A DNA stretch of 64,000 nucleotides from Hymenobacter mellowenesis (GTDB lineage Bacteria > Bacteroidota > Bacteroidia > Cytophagales > Hymenobacteraceae). Within the stretch, counting starts at the first letter, position 1. Every line of letters begins with the position of its first letter. A program made the position numbers and the translations under genes. Below the pieces are notes generated by a model that was not told the origin of the DNA, did no database searches, and was given only the letters and a program-made list of their open reading frames with translations. Below, piece by piece: positions 57,006-64,000 of the stretch. The stretch is taken from positions 682,001 to 746,000 of the forward strand of contig NZ_JAUQSX010000001.1 in the NCBI RefSeq assembly GCF_030581005.1, in the 5' to 3' direction.

Positions 57006-57458
57006 ATGAAACCCATACTCGTTCGCCGCTTGATTCGCCGTGCCGGCCCCGCCGTGCTGCTGCTGGTGCTGTGGAGCGCCGTGGTGGCCGTGGCTGCCTC
57101 GCTCAGCCTGTTCAGCGCCGCCTACGACAGCTCGCGCATCCGCATCGACTGGGAAGTGACCAGCGAAACCGACGTCACCGGCTTCGACTTGGCCCGCAAG
57201 GGCGCTACCGAGACCAGCTACACCGCCGTCGGCAGCGTGATGCCCAACGGCCAGCGCCGCTACACGTACTACGATACCAACGTCTTCCGCACCGCTCCTA
57301 CTGGCGGCGCGTCCACGCCGGCCCAGCTAGGCGGCCCCTTCACCTACCGCCTCACCATCCACAGCCCCGCCGGCGACCAGAGTTTCCTCACGGTGCTGGC
57401 CGGCACCCCCAGCAGCGTGCAACGCTCCTGGGGCACCATCAAGTCGATGTTTCGGTAA
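57006..57458 (+). CDS. Unknown exported protein, fibronectin-III-like
   Basis: 150 residues from the ATG at 57006 (MKPILVRRLIRRAG). A TTG at 56997 is possible but less likely. The signal or anchor segment is AVLLLVLWSAVVAVAASLSL. The mature part is a beta sandwich suggestive of fibronectin III: SSRIRIDWEVTSETDVTGFD, then LARKGATETSYTAVGSV, RRYTYYDTNVF and GPFTYRLTIHSPAGD. The pattern (W...VTGFDLARKG) is common in Bacteroidota cell-surface proteins. There is no T9SS C-terminal domain and no enzyme motif. Confidence 0.78.
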   Translation: MKPILVRRLIRRAGPAVLLLVLWSAVVAVAASLSLFSAAYDSSRIRIDWEVTSETDVTGFDLARKGATETSYTAVGSVMPNGQRRYTYYDTNVFRTAPTGGASTPAQLGGPFTYRLTIHSPAGDQSFLTVLAGTPSSVQRSWGTIKSMFR

Positions 57459-57490
57459 GAGGCCGACTGTAGCAAGAACGTTTTTGTTGA

Positions 57491-57607
57491 AAGAACGTCA
57501 TGCAGAGCGCAGCGAAGCATCTTGCCCGCTACTACCATTCCTTTTTCCAATGATTGGGTTTAATGACTGCGGGCAAGATGCTTCGCTGCGCTCTGCATGA
57601 CGTTCTT
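57491..57607. repeat. REP-like inverted repeat, family A2
   Basis: AAGAACGTCATGCAGAGCGC continues to AAGCATCTTGCCCGC and is complemented by the right arm ending CTGCATGACGTTCTT. It lies between the unknown exported gene and the pyrophosphatase gene. Confidence 0.92.
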
Positions 57608-57653
57608 TTGTGCTTTGTCAATTTTGCGCTTCTTTCAACCCACGCCTTCCTTC

Positions 57654-58247
57654 ATGCCCGCCCCCACCCAGCTCTGCTTCGCCTCCAACAACGCCCACAA
57701 GCTCGATGAAATCCGGCCGCTGCTGCCCGCCGGCCTCTCCCTGCTGAGCCTGGCCGACATCGGCTGCCACGAGGAACTGCCCGAAACCCAGGACACCCTG
57801 GAGGGCAACGCCCGCCAGAAAGCCGAATATGTGCGCCAGCACTACGGCGTGGACTGCTTCGCCGATGATACCGGCCTGGAAGTGACGGCCCTGGGCGGCG
57901 CGCCCGGCGTGTACTCGGCCCGCTACGCCGGCCCCCAGCGGCTGGCCGAAGACAACGTGGCCAAGCTGCTGCAGGAGCTGCAGGACGCTCCCGACCGCTC
58001 GGCCCGGTTCCGCACGGTGGTGGCCCTGGCCCGGGCCGATGGCCGCACGCACGAGTTTGCGGGCGAGGTGCTGGGCCACATCAGCGAGGAAGGCCGGGGC
58101 GCGGGCGGCTTCGGCTACGACCCCGTGTTTGTGCCCACGGAGGGCGACGGCCGCACGTTTGCCGAAATGAGCGGCACCGAGAAAAACCGCATCAGCCACC
58201 GGGCGCGGGCCGTGGCGGGCCTGCTGGCGTTTTTGAAGGCGGAGTAA
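57654..58247 (+). CDS. rdgB: Non-canonical purine NTP pyrophosphatase (RdgB/HAM1)
   Basis: 197 residues from the ATG at 57654. A longer ORF from 57597 begins inside the palindrome and was rejected. It hydrolyses ITP, dITP and XTP to keep them out of DNA. Blocks are LCFASNNAHKLDEIRPLLP, ETQDTLEGNARQKAEYV, CFADDTGLEVTALGGAPGVY, SARYAG, GEVLGHISEEGRGAGGFGYD and the terminal EKNRISHRARAV. All substrate and metal residues of the family look intact. Confidence 0.95.
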   Translation: MPAPTQLCFASNNAHKLDEIRPLLPAGLSLLSLADIGCHEELPETQDTLEGNARQKAEYVRQHYGVDCFADDTGLEVTALGGAPGVYSARYAGPQRLAEDNVAKLLQELQDAPDRSARFRTVVALARADGRTHEFAGEVLGHISEEGRGAGGFGYDPVFVPTEGDGRTFAEMSGTEKNRISHRARAVAGLLAFLKAE

Positions 58248-58280
58248 TAAGGCGGAGTAATTCTGTTTGGAACAACTAGA

Positions 58281-58391
58281 AGAACGTCATGCCGAGCGTA
58301 GCCGAAGCATCTTTACCTCAATACTGAAATCATTTAGTTGCGCGGGAGAGATGCTTCGGCTGCGCGGACGCCAGATGAGCATGACGTTCTT
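58281..58391. repeat. Damaged REP-like inverted repeat, family A
   Basis: The left arm AGAACGTCATGCCGAGCGTA continues to AAGCATCTTTACC. In the right arm the expected GCGCTCAGCATGAC reads GCGC, then about 12 extra bases, then AGCATGAC, so pairing is interrupted. Confidence 0.85.
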
Positions 58392-58417
58392 TTTTCCTTT
58401 CTAATTAAGCGAAGCGT

Positions 58418-58425
58418 TACCTTTG
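58418..58425 (+). promoter_or_regulatory. Candidate -7 element TACCTTTG close to the udk start
   Basis: An exact TAnnTTTG match only six bases before the ATG at 58432. Transcription would start at or next to the ATG, giving a leaderless message. No TTG is found at -33. Confidence 0.45.
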
Positions 58426-58431
58426 CCTGCT

Positions 58432-59061
58432 ATGCACACCCCGTATCTAATTGGCATCACCGGCGGCAGCGCTTCTGGTAAAACCACGTTTCTGCGCCGG
58501 CTTCTGGCTTCGTTTCCCGAGGAGCAGATTTGCCTCATCTCGCAGGACAATTATTATCACCCGCGCGAAAAGCAAATGCGCGACGACCAGGGCGTGGAAA
58601 ACTTCGACTTGCCCGCCAGCATCGATGCCGCGGCGTATGCCAACGACGTGCTGCGCATCAGCCAGGGCCACGAGGTGCGGCGCAAGGAGTACACCTTCAA
58701 CAACGCGGCCGCGACGCCCCAGGAGCTGGTGTTTCGGCCGGCGCCCATTGTGGTGGTGGAGGGCATTTTCGTGTTTCACTTCAAGGAAATCGCCGAGCTG
58801 CTCGACCTCAAGGTGTACATCGACGCCCAGGAGCACGTGAAGCTGCACCGCCGCATCATCCGGGACCGCGACGAGCGGGGCTACGACCTGGCCGATGTGC
58901 TGTACCGCTACACCCATCACGTGGCGCCCACCTACGAGCAGTTCATTGCGCCCTACAAGCACTACGCCGACATTGTGATTCCCAACAACCGCCACTTCGA
59001 GAAGGGGCTGGAAGTGTTGGTGGGCTTCCTGCAGAGCAAGGTGGCGGCGACGGAGCAATAA
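58432..59061 (+). CDS. udk: Uridine kinase
   Basis: 209 residues from the ATG at 58432. It phosphorylates uridine and cytidine in pyrimidine salvage. The P-loop is GITGGSASGKTTFLRRL. Other blocks are LISQDNYYHPREKQMRDDQG, NFDLPASIDA, PIVVVEGIFVFHFKEIAELL, VKLHRRIIRDRDERGYDLAD and YADIVIPNNRHFEKGL, all typical of the P-loop uridine kinase family. It follows the pyrophosphatase gene after a palindrome and probably has its own promoter. Confidence 0.94.
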   Translation: MHTPYLIGITGGSASGKTTFLRRLLASFPEEQICLISQDNYYHPREKQMRDDQGVENFDLPASIDAAAYANDVLRISQGHEVRRKEYTFNNAAATPQELVFRPAPIVVVEGIFVFHFKEIAELLDLKVYIDAQEHVKLHRRIIRDRDERGYDLADVLYRYTHHVAPTYEQFIAPYKHYADIVIPNNRHFEKGLEVLVGFLQSKVAATEQ

Positions 59062-59269
59062 GCCTTCGTACGCGGCAATCAGGCCCTTTTTAGCACGTCC
59101 CGACTAACGGGTTTTGCCCGGCGGGACGTGCATTTTTTTGGCCCTTTCGTCCGTATTGAAGTAAAAACAGATTATCTTGGACCTGGAATTACGAACAGCC
59201 GGGCGCCGGCCAACGGGGTCGCGCTGCTTCGCTTTCATCCGGTTCAGATAGTTTTTTGCTTTGCTGCTT

Positions 59270-59677
59270 ATGAAACGCACACGTTTACTCTTCTCTCGCC
59301 TGGCCACTTTCACCGTGGTTTCGGCCGGCCTGCTGGGGCTGATTAGCTGCGATAAAAACGGCCAGGCCGGCATTTTACAACACCCGGCCGGCAACGACGC
59401 CTACCACGTAGTGGTGACGCCTGACGACGCCTACGGCCAAGCCTTCGACGCCAACCTAGGCAAGCTCAACGACACCACCTACCTCATCATCACCAAGGCC
59501 GAGCGCGGCAGCGTATTTGCCATGCACACCGGCCCGCTGCCCACCGCCGACCACGCCGTGTGCTTCGCCAGCACCAACAACGCCGGCTTCAAGGAGTGCG
59601 TGCAGGAATACTACCACAACGCCGGCGGCGTGGCCATTCAGAGCAACGAGGCCGGCTGGTGGGCCACGCCGCTGTAG
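59270..59677 (+). CDS. Small unknown lipoprotein
   Basis: 135 residues from the ATG at 59270 (MKRTRLLFSRLATFT). The signal peptide ends VSAGLLGLISC, a good lipobox, so it should be anchored in the envelope. The mature part (ILQHPAGNDAYHVVVTPDDA, LNDTTYLIITKAERGSVFAM, ADHAVCFASTNNAGFKECVQ, YYHNAGGVAIQSNEAGWW) has two cysteines that could pair. I recognise no family. The 208 bases upstream (59062-59269) show no other gene. Confidence 0.72.
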   Translation: MKRTRLLFSRLATFTVVSAGLLGLISCDKNGQAGILQHPAGNDAYHVVVTPDDAYGQAFDANLGKLNDTTYLIITKAERGSVFAMHTGPLPTADHAVCFASTNNAGFKECVQEYYHNAGGVAIQSNEAGWWATPL

Positions 59678-59680
59678 TTT

Positions 59681-59773
59681 TTAGGATAGGAGGGTAAGGG
59701 GGCAGGAGGGGAGGAGTCATTATTATTGTGGTAATAACTCCTCTCCTCCTGCCCCCTTACCCTCCTACCCTAA
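59681..59773. repeat. Purine/pyrimidine-rich inverted repeat
   Basis: TTAGGATAGGAGGGTAAGGG with further GGCAGGAGGGGAGGAGT faces a near-perfect complement ending TTACCCTCCTACCCTAA. It fills the spacer between the lipoprotein and DUF4268 genes. Its style resembles the element inside the hybrid kinase gene. Confidence 0.9.
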
Positions 59774-59777
59774 AAAA

Positions 59778-60239
59778 ATGTATAGCAAAGCAGAAGCTAC
59801 TCAGCTGCGGCAGGCGTTCTGGACGGCCTTTGGGCAGTATATGGCGCCCGTGCCCTCGGCCGAGGGCGAAACCACGAACTGGATTAACTACAAGACGGGC
59901 TTCAAGCACCTGTATTTCCGGATGCAGGCCGACAACCGACAGGCCAAAATCGCCATCGAGCTGAACCACCCGGACGCCGGCATCCGGGAGCTGTTCTGGG
60001 AGCAATTTTTAGAGCTGAAAACGCTGCTGCACGAAACGCTGGGCGAACAATGGATTTGGGAGCCCGAGGCCCTCGATGCCCAAGGCCTGCCGCTGAGCTG
60101 CATCTACCAGGAGCTAAGCCCCGTCAACATCTTCAACCGCGACGACTGGCCGAAGCTGATTTCGTTCTTCAAGCCGCGCATCATCGCCCTCGATGCCTTC
60201 TGGGCCGATGCGCAATACACGTTTGAGGCGCTGAAGTAA
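59778..60239 (+). CDS. DUF4268 domain protein
   Basis: 153 residues. The ATG at 59778 directly follows the palindrome. Blocks are LRQAFWTAFGQYMAPVPSAE, NWINYKTGFKHLYFRMQADN, QAKIAIELNHPDAGIRELFW, and the ending FKPRIIALDAFWADAQYTFE, which fit DUF4268. This fold appears near restriction-like nucleases in some proteins, but no catalytic residues are clear in this stand-alone version. Function unknown; probably cytoplasmic. Confidence 0.82.
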   Translation: MYSKAEATQLRQAFWTAFGQYMAPVPSAEGETTNWINYKTGFKHLYFRMQADNRQAKIAIELNHPDAGIRELFWEQFLELKTLLHETLGEQWIWEPEALDAQGLPLSCIYQELSPVNIFNRDDWPKLISFFKPRIIALDAFWADAQYTFEALK

Positions 60240-60259
60240 CCCGACGCTATATTGCTGCC

Positions 60260-60637
60260 ATGTCGACCAAACTTATTCTGGCGCTGGGCGTGGTGGCGCT
60301 GCTGGCTTACTTCGGGGTTTCATACGGCCTGCGGCAACGTTTCCCGCGCTTGGAAGTGGCCACGGATACGGCGCTGAAAGGCCGCATCAGCGGGGTATTC
60401 CACGTGCAGAAATCCCATTTCTTTTTCCTGAACGGCCAGACGGACACCCGGTATGACTTCGGTGCCTTCGCGCCGTCCCCGGACCAGGCGCCATTCCAGC
60501 AGGATAGCAGCAGCCTGAATCAGTATCTGCACGTCGGCGACTCTATCAGCAAGCGCGCCCATTCGGTGGAGTTGACCGTGCGGCGGGGCCAGCGCCTGTC
60601 GCGGTGGGTATGCCCGCCGCAAGCCACCGGCCGGTAG
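60260..60637 (+). CDS. Unknown small membrane-anchored protein
   Basis: 125 residues. One N-terminal helix (LILALGVVALLAYFGVSYGL) anchors a soluble region that begins RLEVATDTALKGRISGVFHV. The rest is QKSHFFFLNGQTDTRYDFGA, LHVGDSISKRAHSVELTVRR and GQRLSRWVCPPQ. The layout recalls small Bacteroidota proteins with a beta-barrel-like soluble part, but no family is recognised. The gene starts 20 bases after the DUF4268 stop, so the two are probably co-transcribed. Confidence 0.7.
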   Translation: MSTKLILALGVVALLAYFGVSYGLRQRFPRLEVATDTALKGRISGVFHVQKSHFFFLNGQTDTRYDFGAFAPSPDQAPFQQDSSSLNQYLHVGDSISKRAHSVELTVRRGQRLSRWVCPPQATGR

Positions 60638-60721
60638 CGGCTGCTTGCACAACGGCCGCACAGGGGGGCAAGCCTCATTTATACGCCTGCGAGCGGCTTT
60701 TTCTAGGATGCAGAGTGCCCC

Positions 60722-60753
60722 TTGCCCGCATTCCCCTCAAAATGGTATCTTTG
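60722..60753 (+). promoter_or_regulatory. Promoter of the small membrane protein gene before secDF
   Basis: TTG at 60722-60724 and TATCTTTG at 60746-60753 with a 21-base spacer match the Bacteroidota consensus. The ATG at 60772 is 18 bases further on. Confidence 0.7.
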
Positions 60754-60771
60754 CAGACCCCGTACATACCC

Positions 60772-61137
60772 ATGCTGGCTCTGCTCTCCCGTTTTTGGTT
60801 CTCGCTCCGCTTTGCCCTGCTCGCCGCCACGGTGCTGCTGGTGCTGGGCCTGAACCAGCGCGCCGTGAGCGTGCTGCGCCCCGTGGGCAAAGGCGAAGCG
60901 CGGTTCGTGCGCGCCACAGTGGTGAAGCAGAAGGTGATGCTCGAAGCCACGGCTTCGCTGAAGCATTTCGTGGCCCCGCCGGCCACGGCCTGGCTGCCGC
61001 TGCCGGCGCTGGCCGCCACCTGGCTGCCCACCCTGCGCCGGGCCCTGGCCGTGCCGCGCCTGCGCGCCGGCATCCGGGCGGGTGAGGTGTTTCGGGCGCG
61101 GCTGCTGGCCGTGGCCTTGTCGCCGCAGGCCCCTTAG
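60772..61137 (+). CDS. Unknown small basic membrane protein
   Basis: 121 residues from the ATG at 60772, chosen because it follows the promoter element. It has one N-terminal membrane helix (FWFSLRFALLAATVLLVLGL). The rest is very rich in Ala, Leu, Pro and Arg (VVKQKVMLEATASLKHFVAP, TWLPTLRRALAVPRLRAGIR). The length and composition make it a weaker gene call than its neighbours, but the promoter match supports it. A family D palindrome separates it from secDF. Confidence 0.6.
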   Translation: MLALLSRFWFSLRFALLAATVLLVLGLNQRAVSVLRPVGKGEARFVRATVVKQKVMLEATASLKHFVAPPATAWLPLPALAATWLPTLRRALAVPRLRAGIRAGEVFRARLLAVALSPQAP

Positions 61138-61140
61138 GGT

Positions 61141-61250
61141 CATTTAACATTTAACATTTATCATTTAACACCCTGACTACGGGGTGCAGAATGCTGCTGT
61201 TAGATGTTCCCGGTTTGAACTGTTAAATGATAATTGTTAAATGTTAAATG
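61141..61250. repeat. AT-rich inverted repeat, family D, upstream of secDF
   Basis: CATTTAACATTTAACATTTA plus TCATTTAACA (61141-61170) pairs with 61221-61250 with one mismatch. It ends seven bases before the secDF ATG. It is related to the copy at 50925. Confidence 0.93.
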
Positions 61251-61257
61251 ACTCAAA

Positions 61258-64000
61258 ATGCGTAACAAAGGATTAATCATTGCGCTCACTCTCGTCGTCA
61301 CGGCGTTGTGCGCGTATTTCCTGTTCTTCACCTACGTCTCGCGCGGGGTGCAGCAGAAGGCGGTGGCCTATGCCACCAAAAACGGCAAGCTCGACGAAGG
61401 GCAGCGCCAGCACTACCTCGACTCGGTGTGGCGGGCGCCAGTGTTCGGCCCTTTCACCTACCGTGAAGTGCGCCAGAGCGAGCTCGGCCTCGGCCTTGAC
61501 CTGAAAGGCGGCATGCACGTGACGCTGGAAGTATCGCCGGTGGAAATTGTGCGCGCCATGAGCGGCAACAGCAAAGACCCCGCCTTCAACAAGGCCTTGG
61601 CCGACGCCCAGGAAGCCCAGAAGGTGAACTCCAGCACGCCCTTCACGGCGCTGTTTGCCCAGGCCTACCAGCGCCTGGCGCCCAGCAAGCCGCTGGCCAC
61701 CATCTTCGCCAACACCACCAACAAGAGCCGCAACATCGACATCAACTCTTCGAACGAGAAGGTGATTGGCGCCATCGACAAGGAAGTGGAAGAAGCCATC
61801 GACCGCTCGTTCAACATCCTGCGCACCCGCGTCGACAAGTTTGGCGTGAACCAGCCCAGCATCCAGCGCGTGAAAGGCACCGGCCGCCTGCAAATCGAGT
61901 TGCCCGGCGTGGATAACCCCGACCGCGTGCGCAAGCTGCTGCAAGGCCAAGCCAAGCTGGAGTTCTGGGAAGTATGGAACCAGAACGAAATCGGCCCCTA
62001 CCTCGTGACCCTCGACCAGCAGCTTTCGGCCAAGCAGGCCGCTGCCAAAGACGCTCCCGCCACCGCCGCCGCTACCACCGACACCACGGCCACTGCCGCC
62101 GCTGCCGGCGACTCGACCTCGCTTGCTGCTCAGCTCGCCAAGAAAAACAAGGCTGGTAAAACCGCCGCTGATTCGGCTTCGGCCAACAAGCCCGGCGTGC
62201 TCGCCAAGCTCTTCACCATGCCCGGCCGCCTGGGCGTGAACCTGCGCGACACCTCGGCGATGAACAAAATCCTGCGCTCACCCGAAGCCAAAGCTGTGCT
62301 GCCCCCCACCCTGGCTCTGACCTGGCTCAACAAACCCAAAACCATTGAGAAGCAGGAGTACCTGGAGCTGATTCCGGTGCGCAAAACCCGCGACGGCGTG
62401 CCCCCCATCAGCGGCGAGCTGGTGAGCGATGCCCGCGCCGACATCGGCCAGGCCGGCCAGCCCGAAGTGCTGATGAACATGACCCCCGCCGGCTCGCGCA
62501 AGTGGGCTAAAATGACGGCTGCCAACATCGGCAAGCAGGTGGCCATGGTGCTCGACGACTACGTCATCTCGGCGCCGGTGGTGCAGAACGAAATCACGGG
62601 CGGCGGCACCAGCATCACGGGCGACTTCCAGATTGAAGAAACCCAGGATATGGCCAACAGCCTGAAGGCTGGTAAGCTCCCCGCTCCTACCCGCATCGTG
62701 GAAGAAGCCGTGGTAGGCCCCTCGCTGGGCCAGGAAGCCATCAACCAGGGCCTGTACTCGTCGCTGGCCGGTGTGGTGATTATCATGCTCTTTATGGCCT
62801 TCTACTACGGCCGCGCCGGCATCGTGGCCGACATCGCGCTGCTCTTCAACATCTTCCTGATTCTGGGCGTGCTCGCCCAGTTCGGCACGGCCCTCACGCT
62901 GCCCGGCATCGCCGGTCTGATTCTGGTGATGGGTACTTCGGTGGATGCCAACGTACTGATTTTCGAACGGATTCGGGAAGAGCTGGACCACGGCCTGAGC
63001 CTCCCCGACGCCATCAACAAAGGCTATTCGCGCGCTTTCTCGGCCATTTTCGACTCGAACGTGACCACCATGCTGATTGCCGTGATTCTCGGCTTCTTCG
63101 GCACAGGCCCGGTGCAAAGCTTCGCCGTGACGCTGGGTATTGGCGTGCTCACCTCGTTCCTGTCGGCCGTGTTCGTGTCGCGCCTCATCATCGAATGGAT
63201 GGTGAAGGGCAACGAGAACCACCCGATGACGTTCAGCACCGCCATTTCGCGCAACCTGTTCAAGAACCTGAACTTCGACATCGTGGGCAAGCGCAAGATG
63301 GCCTACACCTTCTCGGCCGTGTTCATCCTCATCGGCTTCGGCCTGATGGCTTACCAGGGCGGCCCGAACCTGGGCGTGGACTTCAAAGGGGGCCGCGCCT
63401 ACGTAGTTGATTTCAACAAGACGATGGTCGCTTCTGACGTGGCCGACAAAATCCGTCCCTCGTTCCAGGACGCCGGCCTCGAAGTGAAGCAGTACGGCTC
63501 GCCCGACCGCCTGCGCATCACCACCGGCTACCTGGCTGAGGACGAGAGCCCCGCCGCCGACGCCAAAGTAGTGGCCGCCCTCAACCAGGGCCTGGCGGCC
63601 TATAGCGCCGACGCGCCGGTTATCAAATCGACCTCGAAAGTGGGTGCCACCATCGCCGACGACATCAAGCGCACCTCGGTGCTGTCGCTGGGCCTCACAT
63701 TGCTGGGCATCTTCGTGTACGTGCTGTTCCGCTTCGAGAAGTGGCAGTACTCGATGGCTGCGGTAGTGGCGCTGTTCCACGATGCCCTGCTCGTGATTGC
63801 GGCTTTCCCCATTGCCCGTCTCTTCGGCCTAAACTACGAGATGGACCAGATTTTCGTGGCTGCGCTGCTCACGGTTATCGGCTTCTCGATGAACGACACG
63901 GTGGTTATCTACGACCGGATTCGCGAGTACCTGCGCGAAAACCCCAAGCTGACCTTCGCCCAAGTGGTGAACCCGGCCTTGAACTCGACCTTCTCGCGCA
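61258..64000 (+). CDS. secDF: Fused protein translocase subunit SecDF, 3' partial
   Basis: 914 codons are present; the gene runs out of the window. SecDF uses proton motive force to complete Sec-dependent export. The SecD part starts RNKGLIIALTLVVTALCAYF and has the family block LGLGLDLKGGMHVTLEV, RSFNILRTRVDKFGVNQPSI and the membrane segment after VVGPSLGQEAINQGLYSSLA. The SecF part begins KRKMAYTFSAVFILIGFGLM with LGVDFKGGRAYVVDFN, and KSTSKVGATIADDIKRTSVL and GFSMNDTVVIYDRIREYL are present. An Ala/Thr/Lys-rich linker lies at residues about 258-320 (AKQAAAKDAPATAAATTDTT and so on), inside the periplasmic domain. SecD-SecF fusion is normal in Bacteroidota. Confidence 0.97.
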   Translation, partial: MRNKGLIIALTLVVTALCAYFLFFTYVSRGVQQKAVAYATKNGKLDEGQRQHYLDSVWRAPVFGPFTYREVRQSELGLGLDLKGGMHVTLEVSPVEIVRAMSGNSKDPAFNKALADAQEAQKVNSSTPFTALFAQAYQRLAPSKPLATIFANTTNKSRNIDINSSNEKVIGAIDKEVEEAIDRSFNILRTRVDKFGVNQPSIQRVKGTGRLQIELPGVDNPDRVRKLLQGQAKLEFWEVWNQNEIGPYLVTLDQQLSAKQAAAKDAPATAAATTDTTATAAAAGDSTSLAAQLAKKNKAGKTAADSASANKPGVLAKLFTMPGRLGVNLRDTSAMNKILRSPEAKAVLPPTLALTWLNKPKTIEKQEYLELIPVRKTRDGVPPISGELVSDARADIGQAGQPEVLMNMTPAGSRKWAKMTAANIGKQVAMVLDDYVISAPVVQNEITGGGTSITGDFQIEETQDMANSLKAGKLPAPTRIVEEAVVGPSLGQEAINQGLYSSLAGVVIIMLFMAFYYGRAGIVADIALLFNIFLILGVLAQFGTALTLPGIAGLILVMGTSVDANVLIFERIREELDHGLSLPDAINKGYSRAFSAIFDSNVTTMLIAVILGFFGTGPVQSFAVTLGIGVLTSFLSAVFVSRLIIEWMVKGNENHPMTFSTAISRNLFKNLNFDIVGKRKMAYTFSAVFILIGFGLMAYQGGPNLGVDFKGGRAYVVDFNKTMVASDVADKIRPSFQDAGLEVKQYGSPDRLRITTGYLAEDESPAADAKVVAALNQGLAAYSADAPVIKSTSKVGATIADDIKRTSVLSLGLTLLGIFVYVLFRFEKWQYSMAAVVALFHDALLVIAAFPIARLFGLNYEMDQIFVAALLTVIGFSMNDTVVIYDRIREYLRENPKLTFAQVVNPALNSTFSR

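Overview
The window looks like chromosomal DNA of a high-GC member of the Bacteroidota, most probably Hymenobacter or a close relative in the Cytophagales. The evidence is a SusC/SusD pair, a fused SecDF, a zinc-free type B L31, LytTR and hybrid two-component proteins with 7TMR-DISM or propeller sensors, and promoters of the Bacteroidota type (TTG, about 20 bases, TAnnTTTG) with no obvious Shine-Dalgarno sites. Genus is inferred from style, not from a database search.

Layout. Positions 1-11900 are a polysaccharide utilisation locus: GH3 (5' end outside the window), SusC, SusD, a PKD lipoprotein, two GH16 enzymes and a second GH3. GH16 plus GH3 suggests a beta-1,3(1,4)-glucan such as laminarin. 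Positions 12093-25492 are a signalling block: an ADP/ATP-translocase-like membrane protein fused to HEAT repeats and a cyclic-nucleotide-binding domain, a convergent response regulator with an adenylate cyclase domain, a single-domain response regulator, and four related histidine kinases in tandem. Positions 25743-34247 carry an HD-domain protein, a TenI-like protein and a complete thiamine operon (thiS, thiC, thiD, thiE, thiG, thiH, thiF-like) on the minus strand, led by a clear TPP riboswitch. Positions 34450-42988 hold a TPR protein, a PorE-like OmpA protein, a very large hybrid histidine kinase with HPt, a LytTR regulator and a PKD protein.

Positions 43143-49845 are the most unusual part. 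A TPR-like helical protein is divergent from a small exported-looking protein with six copies of GGTGGWAGD. An oligopeptide-type ABC binding lipoprotein, two permeases and another small unknown ORF follow. Two AT-rich leaders bracket the transporter. The arrangement recalls a peptide export, import and TPR-receptor signalling unit, but this is only a hypothesis. Positions 50018-64000 are mostly housekeeping: an RmlD-like reductase, a cyclophilin, a DUF2238 protein, hemC, DNA polymerase III delta prime, a GlmU-like protein, rpmE2, an RdgB/HAM1 pyrophosphatase, uridine kinase, several small unknown proteins and the first 914 codons of secDF.

More than twenty intergenic spacers contain long REP-like inverted repeats of at least five sequence families. 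Some lie inside the thiamine operon or overlap coding ends. No transposase, tRNA, rRNA or CRISPR array was seen.
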